Shown: positions 1-7,825 of the stretch, piece by piece
Layout of the letters: each line of letters starts with the position of its first letter
Numbering within the stretch: the first letter of the stretch is position 1
Source: Gammaproteobacteria bacterium
GTDB lineage: Bacteria > Pseudomonadota > Gammaproteobacteria > Pseudomonadales > Azotimanducaceae
Direction of reading: 5' to 3'
Assembly: GCA_026709225.1 (NCBI GenBank)
Contig: JAPOTJ010000050.1
Span: 1-64,000, forward strand
Length of the DNA: 64,000 nucleotides
The notes under the pieces: generated by a model
Seen by the model: the letters and a program-made list of their open reading frames with translations, nothing else
Database searches by the model: none
Told to the model about the DNA's origin: nothing
Program-made: the position numbers and the translations under genes

Positions 1-1
1 C

Positions 2-1726
2 CTGCCGTGCTTCCGCCCCGGGCATACGGCGCTCCGGCTCTGGATCAAGACCTGGGACGACGCGCACGACGACCCCGGCGAGACCTTCGAGATGGTGCTG
101 TCCAACCCGCGCGGCGCGACCATCGCCGACGCGGTGGCGGTCGGGACGATCACCAACGACGACCCGCTGCCGGCGGCGTACCTGGCGCGCTTCGGGCGGG
201 CGGCGGCGGAGCAGGCGCTCGGCGGGGTGGCCGGGCGGATGGCCGCGGAGCGCGCGCCCGGGCTGCGGGGGTCGTTCGCCGGGCGGCCGGCGGGTGCCGG
301 CGGCGCAGGGGAGGCGGCCTCCGGCGCGGCCGCGGAAGACCGTTCGGGTGTCGGCGCGGGCGCCGCCGGGTCCGGCGTCCGCTTCGGGGCGGGCCTCGGC
401 GGCATGGCGCCGGGGCAGCCCCCGGCCGCGCGCCCCGGCGCCCGCCCGTCCGGCGCGGGCCCGTCCATGGGCATGGGCGAAGCGCTGCTGAATTCGAGCT
501 TCACGCTGACGGGGGCGGAGGACGCCGCCGGCGGCAGCCTCGCCTTCTGGGGCCGCGCGTCGCGGAGCCGCTTCGAGGGCGCGGAGCGCGGCGAAGGGAC
601 AGGGGCCACGCTCGACGGCGAGGCCGCGACCGCGATGGCCGGGGCGGACTACGCGCGCGGCGGCTGGCTGGTCGGGCTGGCGCTGACGCAGAGCATGTCC
701 GAGGGCGGCTACCGCGCCGCCGGCGCGGGAGCGCCGTGCCCGGCCGCAGGGCCGGAAGGGGGCGCCGGGGACACGGCGCCGGTGTGCGCCCCGGAAGGCC
801 TCGGCGAAGGCCGGGTGGAGGCGTCGCTGACGGCGGCCGTGCCCTACGCGGCGTGGCGGGCGGGCGAGCGCCTCGAGGCGTGGGGCGCGGCGGGCGTCGG
901 CGCGGGCGGGGTGACGCTGTCGACCATGGGCGAATCCTACAGCGCGGGCACGAAATGGCGAATGGCGGCGGCGGGGCTGCGGGGCGGGCTGCTCGGCGGC
1001 GCCGCGGGCCCGGCGCTGTCGGTGGTGTCGGACGCGCTGTGGGCGCGGACGGAGTCGGCGGCGGCGCGCGGCCTCGCGGCGTCGGACTCGGCGGTGACGC
1101 GGCTGCGGCTCGGCCTGGAGGGGAGCTGGCGCTTCGGGTTCGCGGGCGGCGGCAGCCTGACGCCGAAGGTCGAGGTGGGGGCGCGGCACGACGGCGGCGA
1201 CGCGGAGACCGGCTTCGGTGTCGAGCTCGGCGGCGGGCTCAGGTGGAGCGAGCCGCGCCTCGGCCTCGCGCTCGACGTGTCGGGCCGGACGCTGCTGACG
1301 CACGGGGACGGCGACGCGGAGGACATGGGCCTCTCGGCGGCGCTGTCGTTCGACCCCGCGCCCGCGACCGGCCTCGGGCCGTCGCTGAGCCTGCGCCAGG
1401 ACATGGGCGGGCGCGCTTCGGGCGGCCTCGACGCGCTGTTCCAGTCCGACATGCCGCGCGGTCAGGCGGGCGGTGTCGACGCGGCGGGCCGCTGGGCCTT
1501 GGAGGCCGCCTGGGGCGTCCCGGCCTTCGGCGGGCGCTTCGCGGCCACGCCGCTGCTCGGCTTCGGGCAGGCGCCCGGCGGGCGCGACTTCAGCCTCGGA
1601 TGGAAGCTCGCGCCGGCGGAGGAGGACGCGCCGGACCTCTCCCTCGGCGTGCGCGCGGCCCGCCGCGAGGGCGGACCGGCCGGCGCGGAGCACGGCTTGG
1701 AGATCGACCTCGCTTACCGCTGGTAG
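2..1726 (+). CDS. Calx-beta / autotransporter-type surface protein, 3' part only
   Basis: This frame is open from the window edge to a TAG at 1724-1726 (about 574 codons seen), so the start lies upstream. The first 50 or so residues read like the end of a Calx-beta repeat (acidic DD pairs, PGETFEM, LSNPRGATIAD, GTITNDDP). A Gly/Ala/Pro-rich passenger-like linker follows. The last 270 or so residues have alternating polar/hydrophobic strands and end in IDLAYRW, with the terminal aromatic expected of an outer-membrane beta-barrel. Likely role: surface-exposed, Ca-binding or adhesive protein. The overlapping frames in this GC-rich stretch are very Arg/Ala-rich and lack domain features. GC is far higher than in the rest of the window, and the gene overlaps the convergent MFS gene by 13 bp. 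Family call moderately sure, function unknown. Confidence 0.6.
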   Translation: MPCFRPGHTALRLWIKTWDDAHDDPGETFEMVLSNPRGATIADAVAVGTITNDDPLPAAYLARFGRAAAEQALGGVAGRMAAERAPGLRGSFAGRPAGAGGAGEAASGAAAEDRSGVGAGAAGSGVRFGAGLGGMAPGQPPAARPGARPSGAGPSMGMGEALLNSSFTLTGAEDAAGGSLAFWGRASRSRFEGAERGEGTGATLDGEAATAMAGADYARGGWLVGLALTQSMSEGGYRAAGAGAPCPAAGPEGGAGDTAPVCAPEGLGEGRVEASLTAAVPYAAWRAGERLEAWGAAGVGAGGVTLSTMGESYSAGTKWRMAAAGLRGGLLGGAAGPALSVVSDALWARTESAAARGLAASDSAVTRLRLGLEGSWRFGFAGGGSLTPKVEVGARHDGGDAETGFGVELGGGLRWSEPRLGLALDVSGRTLLTHGDGDAEDMGLSAALSFDPAPATGLGPSLSLRQDMGGRASGGLDALFQSDMPRGQAGGVDAAGRWALEAAWGVPAFGGRFAATPLLGFGQAPGGRDFSLGWKLAPAEEDAPDLSLGVRAARREGGPAGAEHGLEIDLAYRW

Positions 1727-3030
1727 CCCCGCCGGTTCTTTGTCGAGGCGTCCATGTAGTCCGATCTCCGCAAGGCTTGGGCGGTGCGCCAGTACATGGC
1801 CGCGGCTGCGAACAGCACCAAGGTAACGCAGCCAAGCGCTGCGTTCAGTGATCGATTGTCGAACTGGGCGGCAAAAGCATCGCTCAATGACCCCACCAAA
1901 ACCGGACCCAACCCCAGCCCCAGCATATTGGCCAGAAAGAACACGTAGGCTGCCGCCTGCGCCCGTCGATGGGGTTCGACCACCGTTTGCACGATCGCCA
2001 GTCCCGGCGCGTGGCTCAGCGAATAGAGGAATACGCCCATCCCAATGAATATGGTGGTGACCACCCAGTCGGAACTCCACAGAGCAAGTAGATAGAAGGG
2101 TATGGCAACGAGCACTGCCGAGGCGCATAGCCAAGCCGGCCCACGTGCGTCGCGCTTGGACAGGCGGTCGGCGAGATACCCGCCTAGCAATATGCCAGGC
2201 ACGCCCAAGCCAGCCGCCGTCAGCCCAACAATCAAGCCTACTTCGCTTTGTGAGAGGTCGAACTGGCGCAGGTACAGCGGTGGCTTCCATACCGTAAATC
2301 CGTATCCCACAAACACCCCGAGCATGTGCGCGAGGTTGACGAAGCGGTAACAGCGATTGGACCACAACGCGCGGAACGCGGCGATTATCGATTCACTGTC
2401 CGCTGGTGCCGGGCGAGGCGGCTGCTTGGTGTCCTCCATGGCACCCCGCAGAGGTTCGCGCACAGTGAACTTCAAAAGTAGCGCCAGCGCCAGTCCGGGA
2501 ACGCCAGCGCAGACGAAAGCCCAACGCCAGCCATAGAACTCCGCCACAAACCCGCCCATCACCAAACCGAACAACATGCCGAATGAGGTGCCGAGGGAGT
2601 AGATCGCCAGCGCGAATGAACGCTCGTCCTTGTTGAAGTAATCCGAAATGATGGAATGCGAAGGCGGGCTGCCACCCGCTTCACCAATGCCCACCCCCAC
2701 CCGTGCCAGAAACAACTGCCAGAAGCTTGAGGCGGCGCCGCACAGCGCTGTCATCGCGCTCCATATGGCCACCGCGGCGGACACAATCCTGACCCGGTTG
2801 AACCGGTCTGCCAATCGGGCGATCGGTATGCCGAGCGTTGCGTAGAAAAGAGCGAAGGCGATACCGGACAGCAGTCCCAATTGGAGGTCCGACAGCGAAA
2901 ACTCAGCGCGAATGTCCTCGAGCAGGATTGACAGGATCTGCCGATCCATGAAGCTAAACGCGTAGGTCAGGGCGAGCACGCCCAGCACGTACCAGCGATA
3001 CTGCTTTGATTTGAACCTCATCCCACTCAT
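1714..3030 (-). CDS. MFS transporter, Spinster-like
   Basis: Predicted 438-aa inner-membrane protein with about 12 hydrophobic segments. The loop after TM2 carries the MFS motif A as PIARLADRFNRVR (about residues 69-81). The N-terminus (YAFSFMDRQILSILLEDI) resembles the Spinster-type MFS carriers common in proteobacterial catabolic clusters. The ATG at 3028-3030 is chosen because GGGAG lies about 9 nt upstream; a longer upstream extension is not hydrophobic and runs into the divergent gene. The substrate cannot be read from the sequence. The divergent luciferase-like oxidoreductase and GST genes suggest uptake or efflux of a xenobiotic-type compound. The 3' end overlaps the GC-rich surface-protein gene by 13 bp. 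Confidence 0.85.
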   Translation of the reverse strand: MSGMRFKSKQYRWYVLGVLALTYAFSFMDRQILSILLEDIRAEFSLSDLQLGLLSGIAFALFYATLGIPIARLADRFNRVRIVSAAVAIWSAMTALCGAASSFWQLFLARVGVGIGEAGGSPPSHSIISDYFNKDERSFALAIYSLGTSFGMLFGLVMGGFVAEFYGWRWAFVCAGVPGLALALLLKFTVREPLRGAMEDTKQPPRPAPADSESIIAAFRALWSNRCYRFVNLAHMLGVFVGYGFTVWKPPLYLRQFDLSQSEVGLIVGLTAAGLGVPGILLGGYLADRLSKRDARGPAWLCASAVLVAIPFYLLALWSSDWVVTTIFIGMGVFLYSLSHAPGLAIVQTVVEPHRRAQAAAYVFFLANMLGLGLGPVLVGSLSDAFAAQFDNRSLNAALGCVTLVLFAAAAMYWRTAQALRRSDYMDASTKNRRGYQR

Positions 3031-3118
3031 TTCATTTGACTCCCGCCGAGATCGTGTCTCTCTTTTTAGGATTGCTATCCAAGCAGTCCGCACAGTACCA
3101 TTGAAAACGGAAATTGAT

Positions 3119-4156
3119 GTGAAACTTGCAATTGAAATCGGGCCGGCGGCGCCCAGCACGCTGAATCAATCAGTCGAATGGGTGCAGTTCGCTGAGCGGC
3201 TCGGCGTGGACATGGCGTTTTCCGCAGAAGCCTGGTGGAGCGATGCGGTCACGCCCTTGGCGTATCTCGCGGACAAAACCGAGCGTATCAAGCTTGGCAC
3301 CGGCATCATGCAGGTGACTGCGCGCACGCCTGCCATGACCGCCATGACGGCGCTAACCATGTACGACCTCACCAGCGGACGATTTATCCTTGGGCTCGGG
3401 GCTAGCGGTCCGCAAGTAGTGGAAGGGCTGCATGGCGTGCGCTACACGACACCGCTCACGCGGCTGAAGGAAACTGTTGACATCTGCCGCATGGTGTTCG
3501 CGGGCGAGAAAGTCGAATATCAAGGCAAGGTGTTTCAACTGCCTCTGCCGAACAGCGAAGGCAAGCCCATTCGCATCGCGCACGAACCCGCGGATATTCC
3601 AATTTACCTCGCCACCCTTGGACCGAATGCGCTGCGCTATACAGGAGCGTCGGCCAACGGCTGGCTCGGCACCTCGTTTTCTCCCGATCATCCCGAGGCG
3701 CATCTTGATTTTCTCGCGGACGGCGCGGCGGAGGTTGGGCGACCATTGCAGGCGATCGATCTCTGCGTCTCGGTTCGCGTGGAGATTGGCGAGAACCTTG
3801 AGGAAATGATTGAGCGGCGCAAGCAGGGCGTCGCTTTCAACATGGGCGGCATGGGTTCGGCGACCAAGAACTTCTACAATGACGCCTTCAAAAGGGCGGG
3901 CTACGATGAAGATGCGCGGGCGATTCAGTCACTGTGGATTGCGGGCAAGCGCGAGGAAGCGGCGAAACGTGTGCCGGACGCCATGGTGACGAAATTCCAA
4001 GTCTTGGGCACGTGGGAAATGGTCCGGCAACGGCTCGCCAAGTACCGCGATGTGGGCGTGACCACATTGAAGCTCGGTCTTGATAGCGCCGGCCCGGTCG
4101 GCCGCAAACGATTTGAGCTCTTGGAGAATATTGTTGATCTGGTGGAGGGACTATGA
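3119..4156 (+). CDS. LLM-class (luciferase-like) flavin-dependent oxidoreductase
   Basis: Predicted 345-aa TIM-barrel enzyme of the bacterial luciferase-like family, using FMN or F420. Seen: KLAIEIGPAAP at the N-terminus, the typical RIKLGTGIMQV strand, and SGRFILGLGASGPQV (about residues 86-100), which matches the family cofactor-binding loop. The start is taken as GTG 3119, where homology-like sequence begins. The frame stays open further upstream, but that part is not family-like and overlaps the divergent MFS promoter region. The stop overlaps the next ATG (ATGA at 4153), so it is translationally coupled to the GST gene. Likely oxidation or monooxygenation of a small organic substrate; the substrate is unknown. 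Confidence 0.85.
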   Translation: MKLAIEIGPAAPSTLNQSVEWVQFAERLGVDMAFSAEAWWSDAVTPLAYLADKTERIKLGTGIMQVTARTPAMTAMTALTMYDLTSGRFILGLGASGPQVVEGLHGVRYTTPLTRLKETVDICRMVFAGEKVEYQGKVFQLPLPNSEGKPIRIAHEPADIPIYLATLGPNALRYTGASANGWLGTSFSPDHPEAHLDFLADGAAEVGRPLQAIDLCVSVRVEIGENLEEMIERRKQGVAFNMGGMGSATKNFYNDAFKRAGYDEDARAIQSLWIAGKREEAAKRVPDAMVTKFQVLGTWEMVRQRLAKYRDVGVTTLKLGLDSAGPVGRKRFELLENIVDLVEGL

Positions 4157-4785
4157 AGCTCTACATGGTGCCCTTGGCGCCGAACCCAACCAAAGTCATG
4201 CTGTACATCGCCGAGCGGGAAGCGCTCGGCGCGCAGATGAATATCGAACAGATCGTGGTCAATACCGTCAAAGGTCGTCACAAGGAGCCAGCGCACCTCG
4301 CGCGCAATCCGTTCGGAACCGTGCCGACACTCGAGCTTGAAGACGGCACCTATCTCGTTGAGTCCTTGGCCATCATTGAATATCTGGAGGACAGGTATCC
4401 AGAAAACGCATTGCTCAGCGGCTCGCCGGAGGCGCGTGGCTGCGCTCGTGACACCGAGCGAATCGTGGATTTGCGCTTGGCGGGCCTGATGGGCGCCTAC
4501 TGTCACGCAGTCAATTCGCCGTTGGGGTATCCGAAGGACGAGACAAAAGCCGCGCACATGGAGGCGGCCATGCAAGCGCCGCTCGACTATTTGGAGGAAA
4601 AACTTGGCGACGGGCGCCCGCTGCTGCTCGGTACGCGCGTATCCGTCGCCGACTGCACGCTGCAAGCGTCCCTGCAATTCACGCGCTACATCGAGGCGGA
4701 TGTGTTTGGCGACCGCCCGCTGTTACGCGACTGGGACGAGCGCTACCGCGCAAGACCTGCTGCGCGGGCGGTTCTTAGATGGTGA
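4153..4785 (+). CDS. Glutathione S-transferase family protein
   Basis: Predicted 210-aa cytosolic GST. The N-terminal thioredoxin-like half contains NPFGTVPTL (residues 52-60, with the cis-Pro) and the glutathione-contact ES pair at 70-71 before IIEYLEDRYP. The C-terminal half is helical, with the N-capping-like SVADCTLQASL. Length is normal for the family. It starts within the ATGA overlap with the oxidoreductase gene, so the two form an operon, probably for detoxification or catabolism of one compound. The class cannot be assigned with confidence. Confidence 0.88.
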   Translation: MKLYMVPLAPNPTKVMLYIAEREALGAQMNIEQIVVNTVKGRHKEPAHLARNPFGTVPTLELEDGTYLVESLAIIEYLEDRYPENALLSGSPEARGCARDTERIVDLRLAGLMGAYCHAVNSPLGYPKDETKAAHMEAAMQAPLDYLEEKLGDGRPLLLGTRVSVADCTLQASLQFTRYIEADVFGDRPLLRDWDERYRARPAARAVLRW

Positions 4786-4863
4786 CACCGGGGTCAAGGC
4801 TTCGTCGAAAGACACGTCCCTGAGGTCAGCACGGAAAAGACACCGTCGCAGGAAGTTTCGTGC

Positions 4864-4884
4864 CAGCGCTTCAGCGCTTTTTCC
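4864..4884 (+). terminator. Short hairpin plus T-run between convergent genes
   Basis: AGCGC-TTCA-GCGCT followed by TTTTT lies between the convergent GST and puuB-like genes. The stem is only five base pairs, so it is a modest candidate for a rho-independent terminator of the GST operon. The rest of the 148-base gap shows nothing recognisable. Confidence 0.45.
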
Positions 4885-4933
4885 TTGGTATTGGGCGTGC
4901 GCTTTCAGTGCCCGATGGACTTCGACCGAAATA

Positions 4934-6223
4934 TCACAACGGACTCATATCAAGCGCTCGATAATAGAGCATGCCAAGCGCCACGATTTGATTGCCAAAC
5001 CACCGGCCGCCGGGAATGCGCCGGTGCTTGATCTTTTCGTAGGCTTCGATGACTTGCGTGTCGCCTTCCATGGCGTCAGCGATGATCTCGGCGGCTGTGT
5101 GCGTGGGCGAGACGCCATGCCCTGAGTAGCCCATTGCATAGAAGAGCCGGTCGCTGAGTCGCCCGATGAGCGGCACGCGCTTCACCACGATGCCGATCTT
5201 GCCGCCCCATTCGTAGTCGATCTTGATGCCTTCGAGTTCTGGATAAACCTCTAGCATTCTCGGTAGCATCATGCGGTGAATGCTCTTGGGTTCCTTGCCG
5301 GAATAATTGCAGCGCCCGCCAAACAGCAGGCGTCCGTCGGCTGAATAGCGATAGTAGTCGAGCACATGATTGAGGTCGCACACGGCGAGTTCTCGCGGAT
5401 TCACGCGCTGCCTAAGGGATTCCGCCAGCGGCTCGGTGGCGATGATGAAAGTACCAGCAGGAAAGATGAGGCCGGACAGGCGCTTCTGCTCAAGGTGATG
5501 GTAGGCGTTGCCCGCGATCAGCACCTTGTCCGCGAGCACCGCGCCGCCTTGCGTTTCCACCCGTATCTTCGCGCCCTCGACAATCCTCGTGACCTCGCTG
5601 TGTTCGAAAATCGTCGCGCCAAGCCCTTTGGCGGCGCACGCCTCGCCAAGGCAGAGGTTCAGCGGATGCAGATGACCGTCGATCATGCTCAGCATGCCGC
5701 CGAGATAGGCGTCCGTGCCAAGCATCTCAATCGCCTCATCTCGCTCCACCAAGCGAAAATGCTCGCCTTGACCGGCCTCGCGGTGATGTTTAATGTCCTC
5801 TGCCAAACCGTCAAGCTGGCTGTTCTTGAGCGCGACTTCGATGAAGCCATACTTCAGGTCGCATTCGATCGCGTACTTTTCCACGCGCGCTTTGATGATT
5901 TCGTTGCCTCGATAATGAAGCTGCTGAACTTTCTTCGGGCCAAGATGCTTGGCGAGGTGGTCGCGGCCGCCGAAGCCGCAGATGAGCTGGCCGCCGTTTC
6001 TCCCGGACGCGCCCCAGCCGATGCGATTCTGTTCAAGAAGCGTAACGGCATGGCCGCGCTCGGCGAGCGTCAGCGCGCAGGCCACGCCGGTGAACCCGCC
6101 TCCGATGATGCATACCTCCGTCTCGTGCTCGCCTGCAAGTGGCGCATGAGTCGTCTTATCGTTCCGCGAGGCGGCGTAGTAGGAGCCCGTGTGTTCTTCG
6201 TGTGGCATGGCGTTTTGAATCAA
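4934..6223 (-). CDS. puuB: FAD-dependent oxidoreductase, PuuB-like (gamma-glutamylputrescine oxidase family)
   Basis: Predicted 429-aa DAO-family flavoenzyme. Seen: an N-terminal HTGSYYAASRN segment typical of PuuB/OrdL proteins, a Rossmann FAD motif IIGGGFTGVACA (residues 39-50), and WGASGRNGGQL (70-80), the family signature. C-terminally, YAMGYSGHGVSPTH is the second FAD-contact region. PuuB oxidises gamma-glutamylputrescine to the aldehyde in putrescine degradation. A glutamine-synthetase-like PuuA candidate lies at 7826 on the opposite strand, supporting this reading, but related oxidases act on other amines. Start at 6223 by length; ATG 6208 is an alternative. Confidence 0.8.
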   Translation of the reverse strand: MIQNAMPHEEHTGSYYAASRNDKTTHAPLAGEHETEVCIIGGGFTGVACALTLAERGHAVTLLEQNRIGWGASGRNGGQLICGFGGRDHLAKHLGPKKVQQLHYRGNEIIKARVEKYAIECDLKYGFIEVALKNSQLDGLAEDIKHHREAGQGEHFRLVERDEAIEMLGTDAYLGGMLSMIDGHLHPLNLCLGEACAAKGLGATIFEHSEVTRIVEGAKIRVETQGGAVLADKVLIAGNAYHHLEQKRLSGLIFPAGTFIIATEPLAESLRQRVNPRELAVCDLNHVLDYYRYSADGRLLFGGRCNYSGKEPKSIHRMMLPRMLEVYPELEGIKIDYEWGGKIGIVVKRVPLIGRLSDRLFYAMGYSGHGVSPTHTAAEIIADAMEGDTQVIEAYEKIKHRRIPGGRWFGNQIVALGMLYYRALDMSPL

Positions 6224-6279
6224 TCCTTGGCGTGTTGCTTGATGTCCATTGGCGCGAGTTCATGCGATATGGGCCAGTA

Positions 6280-7530
6280 TTATGGCCCCAAAGCACCAAT
6301 AGGCACGATGCCAACCTCGCCATACTTGACGGCGCCATAGCCGTGCGGCACCACGACCGCGAGCGCGGCTGGCTTGCCAAGGTCGCTGTGTTCCATGCGT
6401 TTGGCGAGCACACGCAGGTTCTTTGCGCCTTCTTCTATCCATCTCGCGCCGAGCTTGACTTCAAAGGCAGCCCAACGTCCGTCGGCGGTTTCAATGACGG
6501 CATCGACTTCAAGGTCATCCTTTTCACGGTAGTGGAACACCTCGGCATCGTTGGCTTGCGCATAAATTCGCAGATCTCGGATCACCATCGACTCAAACAA
6601 GAAGCCGAGAAACCTGAGATCTGCTGTGAGCCGCGCTGGCGTCGCACGCAAGGCGGCTGTGGCAAGCGATGGGTCTACGAAGTGCCGGATGGGCTTCTGG
6701 CGAAGCACCGTGCGGGAACGCAAGCTAGGTGACCAAGCAGGCTGATGTTCGACCACCATCAGACGCTCCAAGGCATCTATGTAGGCGCTCACGGTGTCAG
6801 TCTTTGCCGGTGCGCCATTGTCTCCAACTTCCGCTGCGAGTCTTGAAAGGGCAACAGGCGTGGAGATATTGCGTGCGAGTGAGCGCAAAAGCCGTCCAAC
6901 ACGAACAGGATCGCGAGATTGCCCGCTGACTATGGCGACATCTGTTCGACGTATCTCCTCGATATAGGCACGATTAAAGGTCATGGCTTGCTGTAGATTC
7001 CGTTGCATATTGCCAGGCCAGCCGCCAGTGCATATGAGCTCGGCGAGTCGATCAATGGACAGTTCACATTGGCTCGATACTTGATCTTCCTTCTCCAAGA
7101 GCGCGCTGAGCGAGATGGCACCAGTCGAGTGCCCCAGTTCAAACAAGGACATGGGTCTCATTTTGAGTCTCGCGATGCGTCCTGCCCCTGTGTGCCGCGT
7201 GAGGTCGTCCGCTGGCACGGCGGAGCCTGTCAGGATGAATTGACCCGACTCGGCGCGCTGATCGACGGCTCTACGCACATGATTCCAAATCGAGGGTGCA
7301 AGCTGCCATTCGTCAATGAGTCTTGGCACAGGTCCGTCGAGAAGTCCGAGAGGATTGGTGCTCGCAAGCCACTGGGCGTTCTCGTCAATGTCTAGCATGA
7401 CTTGACTCTTTGCACCTTGACTTGCAGTGAACGTCTTGCCGGAAGCCTTGCTTCCTTCAACGAGGACAGCGCCGGACGCTGTAAGCAAGGCGTTCAGTTC
7501 GGCATCTACAATTCTGGGCAGATAGTCCAT
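6280..7530 (-). CDS. AAA ATPase with DUF4143 domain
   Basis: Predicted 416-aa protein of the AAA_14/DUF4143 family. Seen: Walker A VEGSKASGKT (24-33), a Walker-B-like RLIDEWQ (70-76), a sensor-type FILTGSA (98-104), and a C-terminal DUF4143 part with a nuclease-like EVDAVIE...FEVKLG pattern (PD-(D/E)xK-type spacing). These proteins are abundant and mobile in prokaryotes; their role is not firmly known and some have DNA-binding or defence-related associations. It interrupts the puuB-puuA pair and has a triple tandem repeat just upstream of its start (7598-7665), probably its own regulatory site. Confidence 0.82.
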   Translation of the reverse strand: MDYLPRIVDAELNALLTASGAVLVEGSKASGKTFTASQGAKSQVMLDIDENAQWLASTNPLGLLDGPVPRLIDEWQLAPSIWNHVRRAVDQRAESGQFILTGSAVPADDLTRHTGAGRIARLKMRPMSLFELGHSTGAISLSALLEKEDQVSSQCELSIDRLAELICTGGWPGNMQRNLQQAMTFNRAYIEEIRRTDVAIVSGQSRDPVRVGRLLRSLARNISTPVALSRLAAEVGDNGAPAKTDTVSAYIDALERLMVVEHQPAWSPSLRSRTVLRQKPIRHFVDPSLATAALRATPARLTADLRFLGFLFESMVIRDLRIYAQANDAEVFHYREKDDLEVDAVIETADGRWAAFEVKLGARWIEEGAKNLRVLAKRMEHSDLGKPAALAVVVPHGYGAVKYGEVGIVPIGALGP

Positions 7531-7597
7531 TGATGGGCTGCTCGCTGAAATTCGCTCGCATAATACCCTACATAATCAATAAATAAAGTTTCTAAAG

Positions 7598-7665
7598 GAT
7601 GTTTTGTCGAAATTATGAAGGGTGTTTTGTCGAAATTATGAAGGGTGTTTTGTCGAGCTATTATG
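7598..7665 (-). repeat. Three tandem 23-bp repeats upstream of the DUF4143 gene
   Basis: Two near-identical units (7598-7620 and 7621-7643; plus-strand consensus GRTGTTTTGTCGAAATTATG followed by AAG) and a third degenerate unit from 7644 lie 70-130 bp upstream of the divergently read ATPase start. Unit 1 differs from unit 2 at one base. On the gene strand each unit reads AATTTCGACAAAAC. There are no spacers, so this is not CRISPR. The position suggests an operator array. The rest of the 7531-7825 gap holds no convincing gene: a 45-codon minus-strand ORF (7661-7798) has no recognisable features. Confidence 0.85.
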
Positions 7666-7825
7666 TTGTTTTTATTTTCACGCGGAACCTTCGGGGTTCG
7701 AGGCCGTCCTTGACACGCTTCATACAGATCTCTTGAGACGCATCGCTCGGACTTCTACGCAACAGCAGGCAGGCGCGGCCTAGATATGGCAAAGTCATCA
7801 CCTGCTGAACTGCTTTCTGATATTC

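Noticed and set aside
7-1851. 614-codon Arg/Gly-rich ORF in another frame of the GC-rich start region
   Set aside because: It is a composition artefact: no domain sense, whereas the neighbouring frame gives Calx-beta and barrel-like sequence ending in a terminal aromatic.
7598-7665. CRISPR array
   Set aside because: The 23-bp units abut directly with no spacers and there are only two full units.
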